From Mailhella massiliensis (GTDB taxonomy: Bacteria > Desulfobacterota > Desulfovibrionia > Desulfovibrionales > Desulfovibrionaceae), in NCBI RefSeq assembly GCF_900155525.1, contig NZ_LT706952.1, positions 523,834 through 568,279 of the forward strand: DNA of 44,446 bases, written 5' to 3'. Shown in pieces: positions 32,934 to 41,372 of the stretch. The first letter of the stretch is position 1. The number at the start of each line of letters is the position of its first letter. Under the pieces are notes generated by a model, which was not told the origin of the DNA, ran no database searches, and saw only the letters and a program-made list of their open reading frames with translations. A program made the position numbers and the translations under genes.

Positions 32934-32956
32934 ACCGCCCCTTCAAGGGGCGGTTT
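32934..32956 (+). terminator. Terminator of the sigma-54 operon
   Basis: Stem ACCGCCCC/GGGGCGGT with a 5-base loop, 13 bp after the transporter stop. Confidence 0.85.
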
Positions 32957-33030
32957 GATTGGTTAAAAAGAAAACCCCCAGCTAGGCTGGGGGTTCCCGA
33001 AAACTTATAGTTATGCGTAAGTGATAACCA

Positions 33031-33096
33031 CTCCTTTTGATTTGCTAAGAAGGAGGTGCGGTCTGGCAACTGCGCCCACAAGCAAATCAAAAGGAG
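33031..33096 (+). promoter_or_regulatory. Leader stem that hides the tnpA ribosome-binding site
   Basis: Perfect 16-bp inverted repeat: CTCCTTTTGATTTGCT (33031-33046) and AGCAAATCAAAAGGAG (33081-33096). The second arm contains the AAGGAG of the ribosome-binding site AAGGAGG before the ATG at 33103, as in the known translational repression of IS200 transposase. Confidence 0.85.
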
Positions 33097-33102
33097 GTCA
33101 CA

Positions 33103-33561
33103 ATGGGTGACACAAAGAAGTTGGCGCATACGCAATGGAACTGCAAATATCACATAGTCTTTGCACCAAAATATCGCCGACAGGTTTTCTATGGAGAGAA
33201 GAAAAGGGCCATAGGAGAAATATTGCGAAAATTATGTGAGTGGAAGGGAGTGAGCATAGTAGAAGCAGAATGTTGTCCCGACCATATCCATATGTTGCTA
33301 GAGATACCGCCCAAGATGAGTGTATCGGCGTTTGTCGGATATTTGGAAGGAAAGAGCAGCCTGATGATATATGAGCAGTTCGGTGAGCTGAAGTTCAAAT
33401 ATCGTAATCGGGAGTTCTGGTGCCGAGGTTACTATGGTGATACGGTGGGCAAGAATAAGGCAAAGATAGCCGAGTACATCAGGCATCAGCTGGCTGAGGA
33501 TACATTCGGAGAACAGTTGGGCATCCCGTATGGCGGAAGCCCGTTTACGGGCCGCCGGTAA
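33103..33561 (+). CDS. tnpA: IS200/IS605-family transposase TnpA, complete
   Basis: 152 residues. MGDTKKLAHTQWNCKYHIVFAPKYRRQVF start, HUH motif in PDHIHMLLEIPP, LEGKSSLMIYEQF block, FWCRGYYGDTVG, and the catalytic Tyr helix AKIAEYIRHQ. Length and motifs are those of an active single-strand transposase. No tnpB accompanies it. Confidence 0.93.
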   Translation: MGDTKKLAHTQWNCKYHIVFAPKYRRQVFYGEKKRAIGEILRKLCEWKGVSIVEAECCPDHIHMLLEIPPKMSVSAFVGYLEGKSSLMIYEQFGELKFKYRNREFWCRGYYGDTVGKNKAKIAEYIRHQLAEDTFGEQLGIPYGGSPFTGRR

Positions 33562-33710
33562 CAGAAATGCAGATGTCAGATCGTACATGCGCCTGTTAGG
33601 GCGCGGCTGGTAAGAGAGCCTTACAGGCGCATAAGAGGAACCACCGGCTATGCCGGTGGGCCCCCATTTTGTACGTATGTAGTGACAGGTCCGACTTGCT
33701 CGATCCATGC

Positions 33711-34709
33711 CTACTTCTGGATGCGTGCAAGAATCTTTTCGTACAGCGCATCAGGCAGTTCCAGATCCTGTCCACGTCTGGATTCACGCAAGGCGAAGCG
33801 GCGGGAACCGGGCAGGCGGGTGCCGGACTGGGAAAGAATATGCGCCACCAGGCGTTCCAGCGTAGCGGGGAACTGGGGATTCATCTTTTCAGGATCAATA
33901 ATGATAAAGCTCTGGCCGATGCCCGGAGCGGGCCCTTCGGCTTCGAAGAAAGAGCTGGCTTCAAAGGCATGGTTGGAGCCGGTGAGGGAGGCGGAAAGAA
34001 TTTCCACCATGAGGGCCAGCGCGGCTCCTTTGGCATCACCCAAGGGTACCATGGTACCCTTGAGGGCTGCTTCAGGAGAGGTGGTGGGCTGACCGGTTTC
34101 ATCCAAGGCCCAGCCTTCGGGAATGGTGGTTTCACCCTTCTGCTTGGCATTCATGATCTTACCGCGGGCCACTTTGCTCAAGGACATATCCACCACGATG
34201 GGATCTTCGCCGCTTCTGGGGCAACCGAAGGCCAGAGGATTGGTTCCGTAGCTGGGAAGCTTTCCTCCCCAAGGAGCCATAGCGGAAGGAGTGTTGGAAA
34301 AGGCAAGACAGATGAGGCCTTCCCGGGCTATGCGTTCAACATAGTGACCGAGCATGCCACAGTGATGCGAACGGCGAACGCCAACCATGGAAATGCCGAA
34401 CTCTCTGACCAGAGGAATGGCCGCCTTCAATCCTTCGTTGATGGCGGGAAAGGCATAGCCGTTGCAAGCGTCCACGCAGACGACGGCGGGAGTAGGATTG
34501 AAAACCACGGGACGGGCGTCGGCCTTCACCTTGCCGGTTTTGGCCTGATCCACATAAAAGGGAATACGGGAAAATCCGTGGGAGGGCATGCCGTCCAGTT
34601 CGGCGAGAAGAAGGGCGTCGGTGACGCACGAAGCCGTGTCGTCGGGAACACCGGCAGAGAGGAATGCCTTTATACCGAGCTCGCGCATGGCATTGTAGGA
34701 AAGTTTCAT
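33711..34709 (-). CDS. comC: (R)-sulfolactate dehydrogenase, malate/L-lactate dehydrogenase (Ldh2) family
   Basis: 332 residues, NAD(P)-dependent Ldh2-type fold distinct from Rossmann LDH: LDGMPSHGFSRIPFY (catalytic His region), GVRRSHHCGMLGHYVERIA, FSNTPSAMAPWGGKLPSYGTNPLAFG, IVVDMSLSKVARGKI. In known sulfolactate clusters the Ldh2 member ComC oxidises or reduces (R)-sulfolactate against sulfopyruvate. It is 43 bp downstream of slcC on the same strand with GAGGA upstream. Together the two act as a sulfolactate racemase. The IS200 right end lies only about 50 bp beyond the stop, without disrupting the gene. Confidence 0.85.
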   Translation of the reverse strand: MKLSYNAMRELGIKAFLSAGVPDDTASCVTDALLLAELDGMPSHGFSRIPFYVDQAKTGKVKADARPVVFNPTPAVVCVDACNGYAFPAINEGLKAAIPLVREFGISMVGVRRSHHCGMLGHYVERIAREGLICLAFSNTPSAMAPWGGKLPSYGTNPLAFGCPRSGEDPIVVDMSLSKVARGKIMNAKQKGETTIPEGWALDETGQPTTSPEAALKGTMVPLGDAKGAALALMVEILSASLTGSNHAFEASSFFEAEGPAPGIGQSFIIIDPEKMNPQFPATLERLVAHILSQSGTRLPGSRRFALRESRRGQDLELPDALYEKILARIQK

Positions 34710-34752
34710 GAAAAGTTCCTCAAAGTCCGGTATGTACCGGAGCTGCAGATTT

Positions 34753-35679
34753 TTATTTCAGCGCGGAAGCCACTTTTTCGGCGATCATGGAGCTGACACG
34801 CGTATTGGATTCGCGCGTGACCCCAGCAATGTGGGGGGTAAGCAGACAATGAGGAGCCACGGCGAGCGGAGAGTTCGCGGGCAGGGGTTCCTTCCCGAAA
34901 ACGTCGATCATGGCACCGCCGAGTCTTCCATCAATAAGGGCCTGCGCCAGCGCCGCTTCATCCACGATACCGCCGCGGGCCGTATTGACGAGGAAGGCTC
35001 CCTTCCTCATGGCGGCCAGACGCTGTTCGTTGAACATGTTTCTGGTACTGTCGGTCAGCGGAACATGCAAGCTTATGGCATCGGATTCTGCAAGAAGTTC
35101 ATCCATGGAAACAGGCGTCACATCGTGTTCCTTCCACACCGGAGCATCGGCAGCTATGAAAGGATCATAGGCGATCACATTCATGCCGAAGGCTTTAGCA
35201 CGGCTCGCCACGTCGCGGGCAATACCGCCGAATCCGAGCAGGCCGAGCGTCTTGCCGAAGATTTCTCCGCCGGAGGACATGCGTTCGCGCGGCCATTTGC
35301 CGTCGGCCACTTCATTGAGACTCTGATAGCAGCCTCGGGCCAGCATGAGCAGACCGGCCATAACATATTCTGCAACAGAAACGTTATTGGCTCCGGTTGC
35401 AGGAATAACAGTGATATTTCTACTCTTACATGCCTCTACATCTATATTATCAAGTCCTACACCAAGCCTTCCTACAACACGAAGTTCCTTTGCAGCGTCA
35501 AGCAGTGCTTCGCGCACCTGAGTCTTATTTCTTACAATAATGGCACTGCACGTGGTGATATGTTTTATAAGTTCATCAGGTCTATCAACAAGAGTCTTAT
35601 CATAGATAACGTTAAATTCTTTTTTTAAAGATTCAACAGCATTGGAATCCATGAACTCAGTGATGACTATGGTGTCCAT
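34753..35679 (-). CDS. slcC: (S)-sulfolactate dehydrogenase, D-2-hydroxyacid dehydrogenase family
   Basis: 308 residues. MDTIVITEFMDSNAVESLKKEF start, GLLGFGGIARDVA nucleotide-binding motif, catalytic Arg in NTARGGIVDEAAL, acidic residue in DVFGKEPLP, and His in LLTPHIAGVT. The VITEFMD N-terminus and the partners SuyAB/ComC identify it as SlcC, which oxidises (S)-sulfolactate to sulfopyruvate with NAD+. The start at 35679 is chosen for GGGAGATAAGT upstream; the in-frame start at 35712 has no ribosome-binding site. Divergent from the GntR regulator. Confidence 0.87.
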   Translation of the reverse strand: MDTIVITEFMDSNAVESLKKEFNVIYDKTLVDRPDELIKHITTCSAIIVRNKTQVREALLDAAKELRVVGRLGVGLDNIDVEACKSRNITVIPATGANNVSVAEYVMAGLLMLARGCYQSLNEVADGKWPRERMSSGGEIFGKTLGLLGFGGIARDVASRAKAFGMNVIAYDPFIAADAPVWKEHDVTPVSMDELLAESDAISLHVPLTDSTRNMFNEQRLAAMRKGAFLVNTARGGIVDEAALAQALIDGRLGGAMIDVFGKEPLPANSPLAVAPHCLLTPHIAGVTRESNTRVSSMIAEKVASALK

Positions 35680-35721
35680 ACTTATCTCCCGTGTAAAATT
35701 ATGGGATGGCAATGAAAAATA

Positions 35722-35753
35722 ATGCTTGACAAAATATCAAGATGCATTAAAAT
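35722..35753 (+). promoter_or_regulatory. Promoter and imperfect palindrome before the GntR gene
   Basis: TTGACA (35726-35731) and TAAAAT (35748-35753) with 16-bp spacing make a good sigma-70-type promoter reading toward the regulator. The -35 box is overlapped by an inverted repeat CTTGA-N7-TCAAG (35725-35741), a candidate autoregulatory site. Confidence 0.55.
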
Positions 35754-35788
35754 TATAAAACAATTCAACCTAAAATGGTATCAAATTC

Positions 35789-36505
35789 ATGACAAAAGTA
35801 ACGTCCATTCCTCTGTACGCGCAGATAAAATCTTCCATCCTCAGCCGGATAGTTGCGAAGGAGTGGGGACCTGGGAGTTTTTTGCCCAGTGAGACGGCGC
35901 TGGCGGCCGAGTACGGAGTCAGCCAAGGAACACTACGCAAGGCCTTGAACGAACTCGCTCTGGAAAAAAAACTCGTCCGCTTTCAGGGCAAGGGAACGGC
36001 CGTCGCCGTTCTCGACTCTGACGGGGCTTTATTTCCTTTTTTCAGGCTTTACGATGATGACGGAAAGAGAGTGTATCCTCTTTCACAGATGACTTCCACC
36101 CAATATGATATGGCAAAAAAGGAAGAAGCAATAGCGCTGGGCATCGAAGATGGCGATGCCATTATACGTATTCATCGCATCCGAGTGCTGGACGAGCAGC
36201 CGGTAATCAATGAGTTCATACTTCTCCCTTCCAAGCGCTTCCCCGGCTTTCCTTGTGATCTCAATAAGCTGCCGAATACTCTTTACGAGTATTACTTTCA
36301 GCAGTTCGATATTCTCATCGCCAAAGCGACGGAAAGTCTCCAAGCGGTGATGTCGGATCCGTTGGATATGAAAAGTCTACGTCTTTCTGAAGTCTGCCCT
36401 TTGCTGGAAATCCGAAGAAAAGCGTTTGATATTGATGGGAAGGTGGTTGAGATCCGTCGCAGTCGCGTTCTCACGATCCATCATTGTTACCATACTGACT
36501 TGTAA
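35789..36505 (+). CDS. suyR: GntR-family (HutC-type) regulator of the sulfolactate cluster
   Basis: 238 residues. N-terminal winged helix (IPLYAQIKSSILSRIVAKEWGPGSFLPSETALAAEYGVSQGTLRKALNELALEKKLVRFQGKGTAV) and a UTRA effector domain with ...DAIIRIHRIRVLDEQPVINEFILLP and CPLLEIRRKAFDIDGKVVEIRRS. HutC-type GntR proteins bind small organic acids and palindromic DNA. It is divergent from slcC and between the two halves of the cluster, so its ligand is probably sulfolactate or sulfopyruvate. Name by analogy to SuyR. Confidence 0.82.
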   Translation: MTKVTSIPLYAQIKSSILSRIVAKEWGPGSFLPSETALAAEYGVSQGTLRKALNELALEKKLVRFQGKGTAVAVLDSDGALFPFFRLYDDDGKRVYPLSQMTSTQYDMAKKEEAIALGIEDGDAIIRIHRIRVLDEQPVINEFILLPSKRFPGFPCDLNKLPNTLYEYYFQQFDILIAKATESLQAVMSDPLDMKSLRLSEVCPLLEIRRKAFDIDGKVVEIRRSRVLTIHHCYHTDL

Positions 36506-36552
36506 CACCTATCCTTTATCGAAGATACGGCTGTCAACTCCGTGTATCCTTG

Positions 36553-36590
36553 ACGGCGAAGCTTCCCAAATGGAAAGCTTCGCCGTTTTT
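36553..36590. terminator. Bidirectional terminator between suyR and suyB
   Basis: 12-bp perfect stem ACGGCGAAGCTT/AAGCTTCGCCGT followed by a T run, between convergent genes. Confidence 0.9.
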
Positions 36591-36621
36591 CTTCCAAAAA
36601 TGAGGAAGGAGAGAAGGAATA

Positions 36622-37791
36622 TTAGGCGCTGCGATACAACTTGGTCATAACGATTTCGCGATGCCCCAGAGCCTCGGCGCTGGTAAAGCGACCGTTGGAG
36701 GTGCGGACCATCATCTCGAGGAGCAGATCGCCAGCTTCGTCAAGGTTCATTTCACGGCGCATGAGCGGATTGACGTTCACGTCGATATGTTCGCTCATGG
36801 TACGAACCGTGCGGGGGTTGGCGGAAATTTTAATGACCGGCAGGATGGGATTGCCGATGACGTTGCCCTGACCAGTGGGGAAGAAGTGAACCACGGCTCC
36901 GGCGGCAGCCACAAGGGTGACCATTTCGGCAGCGGCGGAAGAGGAGTTCATGAACCACAGTCCGGGATGAGTGGGGGCTTCCGCGTAGTCGAGGCAGCCG
37001 TCGACCATGCACTTCTTACCGATCTTCTGAATGTTACCCAGAGCCTTTTCTTCGATAGTGGTCAGACCGCCGAGAATGTTGCCCTTGGTAGGCTGGGAAT
37101 CGGAGAGGTCGTTGGTCTTGTTGGCAATGATGAAATCATTGTATTCAGTCCACATATCCATGAACTGCTTGGCGATTTCAGGAGTGCGGCAGCGCTGGGC
37201 GACCAGGTGTTCGCCGCCGGTGATTTCGGAAGTTTCACCGAAGAACAGGGTGTTGCCGTTTTCGTACAGCTTGTCGAAGGCATTGCCTACGGTGGGGTTG
37301 GCTGCGATGCCGGAGGTGGTGTCGGATTCACCACACTTGCAGGAGACCCACAGCTCGTCGATGGAGCATTCCTCACGCTGCAGCTCGGTAGCGTACTGCA
37401 CGAGTTCCTTGGCCTTGCGGGAAGCTTCACAGATGGTGTTGTGGTCGCCGTGCTGTTCGATGGAGAAGCCGAACACAGGCTTGCCGGTCTTGGCAATGCC
37501 GTCGGTGATGACCTTGGTCCATTCAGGTTCGATGCCGATGACGATCACGGCAGCCACGTTGGGGTTGCTGCCCAGACCGATGAGAGTGCGGAAATGCAGT
37601 TCAAGGTCGGCGCCGAACTGGAGACGTCCGTAATGATGAGGCAGGGCCATGGTTCCCTTGACGGCGGCTTCAACGGCCAGGCACGCGGCGTTGGAAAGAT
37701 CATCGAGAGGCAGAATGATGACGTGATTGCGTACGCCGACTCTGCCGTTCTCGCGGCGATAGGCCATGACTTTCGTATTCTTGAGATCCAT
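36622..37791 (-). CDS. suyB: (2R)-sulfolactate sulfo-lyase, beta (catalytic) subunit
   Basis: 389 residues, UxaA/altronate-dehydratase C-terminal family. It begins [35 protein letters not shown], with the family motif NGRVGVRNH, and contains [27 protein letters not shown] and [26 protein letters not shown]. SuyAB splits (R)-sulfolactate into pyruvate and sulfite. Start at 37791 with GAGGTGG upstream, 2 bp after the suyA stop; an in-frame GTG at 37800 is less likely. In a sulfite-respiring organism the released sulfite would go to dissimilatory sulfite reductase. Confidence 0.9.
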   Translation of the reverse strand: MDLKNTKVMAYRRENGRVGVRNHVIILPLDDLSNAACLAVEAAVKGTMALPHHYGRLQFGADLELHFRTLIGLGSNPNVAAVIVIGIEPEWTKVITDGIAKTGKPVFGFSIEQHGDHNTICEASRKAKELVQYATELQREECSIDELWVSCKCGESDTTSGIAANPTVGNAFDKLYENGNTLFFGETSEITGGEHLVAQRCRTPEIAKQFMDMWTEYNDFIIANKTNDLSDSQPTKGNILGGLTTIEEKALGNIQKIGKKCMVDGCLDYAEAPTHPGLWFMNSSSAAAEMVTLVAAAGAVVHFFPTGQGNVIGNPILPVIKISANPRTVRTMSEHIDVNVNPLMRREMNLDEAGDLLLEMMVRTSNGRFTSAEALGHREIVMTKLYRSA

Positions 37792-37793
37792 GA

Positions 37794-38078
37794 TTACCAC
37801 CTCTTGGTCTTGACGTTATGGACATGAAGATGTTCGCCCTTCTTGATGGGAGCGACGACCTTGCCGATATCCACACCATATTTGATGACGGTGTCGCCCA
37901 CGTTCAGGTCCTTGAGGGCAACCTTATGGCCGATCGGAATATCATCGAGCACGGTGAATTTGATGAGGTAGTCTTCCTTCATGACCCAGCCTTCCAGTTC
38001 CTGACCGGCCTTGACCCCCTCTACCGTAATGACGCCGACGCTGTCGCCGTCCTGATGGACCAAAAACTGTACGGACAT
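37794..38078 (-). CDS. suyA: (2R)-sulfolactate sulfo-lyase, alpha subunit (SAF domain)
   Basis: 94 residues, a complete SAF-domain protein: [68 protein letters not shown]. Its HKVALKD and GDTVIKYG(V)DIG elements are typical of the small subunit of UxaA-type lyases. A strong AAGGAGG lies upstream. It is transcribed with suyB; a perfect 20-bp palindrome lies 42 bp upstream of the start. Confidence 0.92.
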   Translation of the reverse strand: MSVQFLVHQDGDSVGVITVEGVKAGQELEGWVMKEDYLIKFTVLDDIPIGHKVALKDLNVGDTVIKYGVDIGKVVAPIKKGEHLHVHNVKTKRW

Positions 38079-38119
38079 CTGTGCCTCCTTTGAGGTTGTT
38101 TGGAATATGTGGACTATAA

Positions 38120-38139
38120 CATATCTTATATAAGATATG
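38120..38139 (-). promoter_or_regulatory. Palindromic operator of suyAB
   Basis: Perfect palindrome CATATCTTATATAAGATATG. Its half-site ATATCTTAT also forms the inverted repeat upstream of tctC, so the same regulator (probably SuyR) may bind both. Separates suyAB from the upstream tct genes. Confidence 0.7.
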
Positions 38140-38234
38140 CAAGTATAAAATTGATATGGAAAAGGCATTCCCGGAATGTTCCGAGCGATGCGGTTTTCAC
38201 TCCCCACATATTGAATGGTGTAGACCTACCGTTT

Positions 38235-39746
38235 CTAGTCGTCGCTCTCACAGGCTTCTTCCAGCGAATTGCACTTGTACTGACGCCACAGGCCGCGGAT
38301 GATGGCAGCTATGCCCAGCACCATAAAGAAGGCGGAAATGGGACGGCTGAAAAAAATGTTCAGACTTCCGTCAGACAGCATCAGCGACTGGGAGAGCGAG
38401 GTTTCCATCATCTGCGCGAGCACGACGGCCAAGATGAGCGGAGCCATGGGGAAACGGAACTTGCGCATGAAGTAACCGATGACGCCAAAAACGAGGGTCA
38501 TCCACACATCGAACAGTTGGAAACGGACGCTGTAGGCTCCGATCACCGAGAAGATCAGAATTAGCGGACCTAGCACAGGGAAGGGAATGATGGCGATTCT
38601 GGCCCAGAGTCCGATGAGGGGAAGGTTCAGCATAAGGCACATGAGATTACCGATGTACATGCTGGCGATGATGGCCCATACGAAATCGGGGTTTTCCTGG
38701 AACAGCATGGGGCCGGGAGTCAGGCCGTACATCATGAAGCCGCCGAGCAGAACGGCCATGGCGGATCCGGTGGGAAGACCGAAGGCAAAAAGCGGTACGA
38801 AGCCCGCGCTGGAGGTGGCGTTGTTGGCACCTTCCACGGCGGCCACACCATCAATGGCACCGTGGCCGAACTTTTCAGGATGTTTTGAGAATCTTTTTTC
38901 AATATCGTAGGCGATGAACGTCGTCACCGCAGGCGCGCATCCGGGCAGCAGTCCGAGGAAAAAGCCGACGACAGCGGACCGTATCATGGCGAAGCGGCAG
39001 TAAAGCACTTCGGCCCACTTCGGCTTCCAGTCCACTTTGGTATTTTCCAACATATAACGGGTATTCTTTTCCACGTTGACGAACACTTCGCTGATGGCAA
39101 AGAGCCCGATGATGATGCTGATGAAGTCGATACCCCCCATCAGATCCAGGCTGCCAAAGGTCAGGCGGCTGGTACCGGTCAACGGATTCTGGCCTATATA
39201 AGAGATAAGCAGGCCGAAACTGGCGGCCGTAAGGCCTTTGAGCAGAGCGTTGCCAGCGAGACTGATAATGAGGGCCAAGGCCATGAACATCAGGGAAAAA
39301 TATTCCGGGGGACCAAATTTGAGGGCGAGATTTGCCAGAGGCGGAGCGAAGAAGCTCAGACCTATGACGCCCAACGTACCGGCCACACAGGAGGAAATGG
39401 CGCAGATGGCCAGAGTGGGGCCGCCGCGTCCCTGCTTCGCCAGCTGGAAACCGTCGATGGCGGTGCATACGGAGGAAGCTTCACCGGGAATGTTCACCAT
39501 GATGGCCGTGGTGGACCCCCCGTACATGGCACCGTAATAAATGGCTGCCAGCATGATGATGGAGCCGGTGGGGTCGCCGAGCTGCGCGGTCAGGGGCAAC
39601 AGGATGGCTATGCCGCTGGTGGGACCTATGCCGGGCAGAACACCGACCAAGGTTCCGAACAAACAGCCGACCATCGCCAAGAGGATATTGAGGGGCGACA
39701 GGGCTGCTAGAAATCCATTAAAAAGATAGGCGAAGGAAAAATCCAT
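38235..39746 (-). CDS. tctA: Tripartite tricarboxylate transporter, large membrane subunit TctA
   Basis: 503 residues, about 12 membrane segments. TctA signatures are LVGVLPGIGPTSGIAILLPLTAQL, AIYYGAMYGGSTTAIMVNIPGEASSVCTAIDGFQLAKQGRGG and FLLGLLPGCAPAVTTFIAYDIEKR, plus AAVEGANNATSSAGFVPLFAFGLPTGSAMAVLLGGFMMYG. Such transporters take up carboxylates delivered by a binding protein. Known sulfolactate clusters carry the same transporter class (SlcHFG). Last gene of the tct unit. Confidence 0.92.
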   Translation of the reverse strand: MDFSFAYLFNGFLAALSPLNILLAMVGCLFGTLVGVLPGIGPTSGIAILLPLTAQLGDPTGSIIMLAAIYYGAMYGGSTTAIMVNIPGEASSVCTAIDGFQLAKQGRGGPTLAICAISSCVAGTLGVIGLSFFAPPLANLALKFGPPEYFSLMFMALALIISLAGNALLKGLTAASFGLLISYIGQNPLTGTSRLTFGSLDLMGGIDFISIIIGLFAISEVFVNVEKNTRYMLENTKVDWKPKWAEVLYCRFAMIRSAVVGFFLGLLPGCAPAVTTFIAYDIEKRFSKHPEKFGHGAIDGVAAVEGANNATSSAGFVPLFAFGLPTGSAMAVLLGGFMMYGLTPGPMLFQENPDFVWAIIASMYIGNLMCLMLNLPLIGLWARIAIIPFPVLGPLILIFSVIGAYSVRFQLFDVWMTLVFGVIGYFMRKFRFPMAPLILAVVLAQMMETSLSQSLMLSDGSLNIFFSRPISAFFMVLGIAAIIRGLWRQYKCNSLEEACESDD

Positions 39747-39814
39747 ATCATGTGGCCTCTTGAAGTTTGCTCACGGAATGGAAATTATTGGTCAATAGAC
39801 AAACTATGATATGA

Positions 39815-40276
39815 TCAATTCAAAATTCCCAAGGGATAGGGCATCTGGAGAACTTTGATGAATACATAATAAAAAAGTAGACTTACACCGAGGCCGACAG
39901 GAATGGCGAAGTGAGGTCTGCGGTCGTAGAACCAGATGAGGCCGGCGGTGAATATAAAGCCGGACACGGGTAATCCCAGAGTCGGAAGTGTGGTGTAGAA
40001 GAAGACCAAGGCCACTATTGTGACCAGAATATTTATCCAGCCACTCAGTTCGGGCCAGACGACTTCGACGCGCGCACCTTTATAACGCCATGCCCTGATG
40101 GCCAGTGCCACTCCGAGAACCATGAGAATGATGGAGAGACTTAGTGGAAGAGTCCCTGGATGCAGCGGTTCATCGAGAATGTTTTGGATTTTCAGGGCCT
40201 GACTCATCATGGCACCACCAAATCCAAAACAAAAAAGACCACTAATGATATCAGCTGTACGGAGACTTGTGGACAT
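39815..40276 (-). CDS. tctB: Tripartite tricarboxylate transporter, small membrane subunit TctB
   Basis: 153 residues, four hydrophobic segments: FGGAMMSQALKI, TLPLSLSIILMVLGVALAIRAW, LVTIVALVFFYTTLPTLGLPVSGFIFTAGLIWFYD, FAIPVGLGVSLLFYYVFIKVLQMPYP. It is typical of TctB in length and topology. Ribosome-binding site GGGAG. It lies between tctC and tctA; a strong hairpin separates it from tctC. Confidence 0.9.
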   Translation of the reverse strand: MSTSLRTADIISGLFCFGFGGAMMSQALKIQNILDEPLHPGTLPLSLSIILMVLGVALAIRAWRYKGARVEVVWPELSGWINILVTIVALVFFYTTLPTLGLPVSGFIFTAGLIWFYDRRPHFAIPVGLGVSLLFYYVFIKVLQMPYPLGILN

Positions 40277-40290
40277 GGTACTCCCTCGGA

Positions 40291-40319
40291 CGATAGGCCC
40301 GCACGAAGCGGGCCTATCG
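40291..40319 (-). terminator. Intercistronic hairpin after tctC
   Basis: Perfect 12-bp stem CGATAGGCCCGC / GCGGGCCTATCG with a 5-base loop and no long T run. It probably stabilises the upstream tctC message or partly terminates, giving more binding protein than membrane subunits. Confidence 0.75.
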
Positions 40320-40344
40320 ACGGTTTATTTAGGAAATGGCGAGA

Positions 40345-41322
40345 TTACTTTCCGCGGGTATTCTTAAGAATGTCACCGTAGAACTTTGTCATTTCCTTGA
40401 TGTAGGAGACGCATTCGTCATGCCCCATGGCGACGGGAGTGAAGCCTTCACGAGTCTGCGCTTCTATCACTTCGGGGCGATTGGCGATGTCGATGAACGC
40501 CTTTTCAAGAGTACGCACCACGTTGTCGGGAGTGCCGGGAGGCAGCGCTACGCCGCGGTCAATGGAGAGCACGATATCAAGGTTCTTTTCCTTGAAAGTG
40601 GGAACGTCGGGGAAGAGCTTCAGTCTTTCGGCACTGGTGACGGCAAGGATACGGGCCTTGTCGCGGAAGCGGACCAAGTCGTCGGAGTTGGCGATAATGG
40701 CGTCATAGTGACCGCCGAGGAAGCCGGTCATCTGCGTGGCCGAGCCGGTTTCGGGAATGTACGTTATACGTACGCCAGCCTGCTTCTGGAGGGAGAGAAG
40801 CGCGATATGGTGCCCTGACAGAGAGCCGGAACCGCAGAGCTTCATCTTGCCGGGGGCCTTCTTGGCGGCAGCTATGAACTCTTCATAGGTCTTGTAGGGA
40901 GAATCCAGCGGCACGGCGAGTCCGAGGTAGGTGCGCTGGAAGATGCATACGGGGACAAGCTGATCGGTCTTGTATCCAACATCCTGCAACATGGGCTGCA
41001 GAATGGTGTGAGGAATGTTGAAGCCCGCGAACGTATAGCCGTCGGGCTCGCTTGTCACAAGTTCCTTCCAGCCCAGAGCACCGCCTCCGCCGACTTTATA
41101 ATCGATGATGACATTCTGCCCGAGGAGTTCCTTCAGCAAGGGTTCCTGACGCCGGGCTTCACGATCGGACTGACCTCCGGGGTTGAAGGTGATCATGTAG
41201 GTCATGGGTCGGGTCGGAAAGTCGTCGGCCGCCTGTGCATGGCCGGGAAGGGCCGTAGCCGCCACCATAAGACACATGGACGCTGAAAGCATGTTTCTGA
41301 CGAGTTTTGTGAATTTCATCAT
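40345..41322 (-). CDS. tctC: Tripartite tricarboxylate transporter substrate-binding protein TctC
   Basis: 325 residues. Signal peptide MMKFTKLVRNMLSASMCLMVAATALPGHAQA precedes a TctC-family periplasmic binding protein: ITFNPGGQSDREARR (the phosphate-like carboxylate-binding loop), VGGGGALGWKEL, AFIDIANRPEVIEA and other family blocks. It should bind sulfolactate (or a related C3 acid) in the periplasm and hand it to TctAB. First gene of the tct unit with AGGAGGAG upstream; an ATATCTTATA inverted repeat lies just upstream. Confidence 0.9.
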   Translation of the reverse strand: MMKFTKLVRNMLSASMCLMVAATALPGHAQAADDFPTRPMTYMITFNPGGQSDREARRQEPLLKELLGQNVIIDYKVGGGGALGWKELVTSEPDGYTFAGFNIPHTILQPMLQDVGYKTDQLVPVCIFQRTYLGLAVPLDSPYKTYEEFIAAAKKAPGKMKLCGSGSLSGHHIALLSLQKQAGVRITYIPETGSATQMTGFLGGHYDAIIANSDDLVRFRDKARILAVTSAERLKLFPDVPTFKEKNLDIVLSIDRGVALPPGTPDNVVRTLEKAFIDIANRPEVIEAQTREGFTPVAMGHDECVSYIKEMTKFYGDILKNTRGK

Positions 41323-41372
41323 AGACTCCTCCTGTTGGTGGTGGTGAATGTGAACGGTTCTTCCAATTGCCT

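Larger units (their letters stand above)
32973..33660 (+). mobile_element. Intact-looking IS200/IS605-type element
   Basis: Bounded by a left hairpin with a 10-bp perfect stem (AACCCCCAGC, 32973-32982, loop TAG, 32986-32995) and a right hairpin with an 8-bp stem (CCACCGGC, 33641-33648; GCCGGTGG, 33652-33659). It contains a full-length tnpA. It lies between the terminator of the sigma-54 operon and the 3' end of comC. Exact tips cannot be fixed because these elements make no target duplication. Confidence 0.8.

Noticed and set aside
34753-35679. Phosphoglycerate dehydrogenase of serine synthesis
   Set aside because: At 308 residues it lacks the ACT regulatory domain of many SerA proteins, and its neighbours suyAB and comC point to sulfolactate dehydrogenase.
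36622-38078. Altronate dehydratase (UxaA) split in two
   Set aside because: The separate SAF subunit plus UxaA-like subunit is the normal SuyA/SuyB arrangement, and no uronate genes are nearby.
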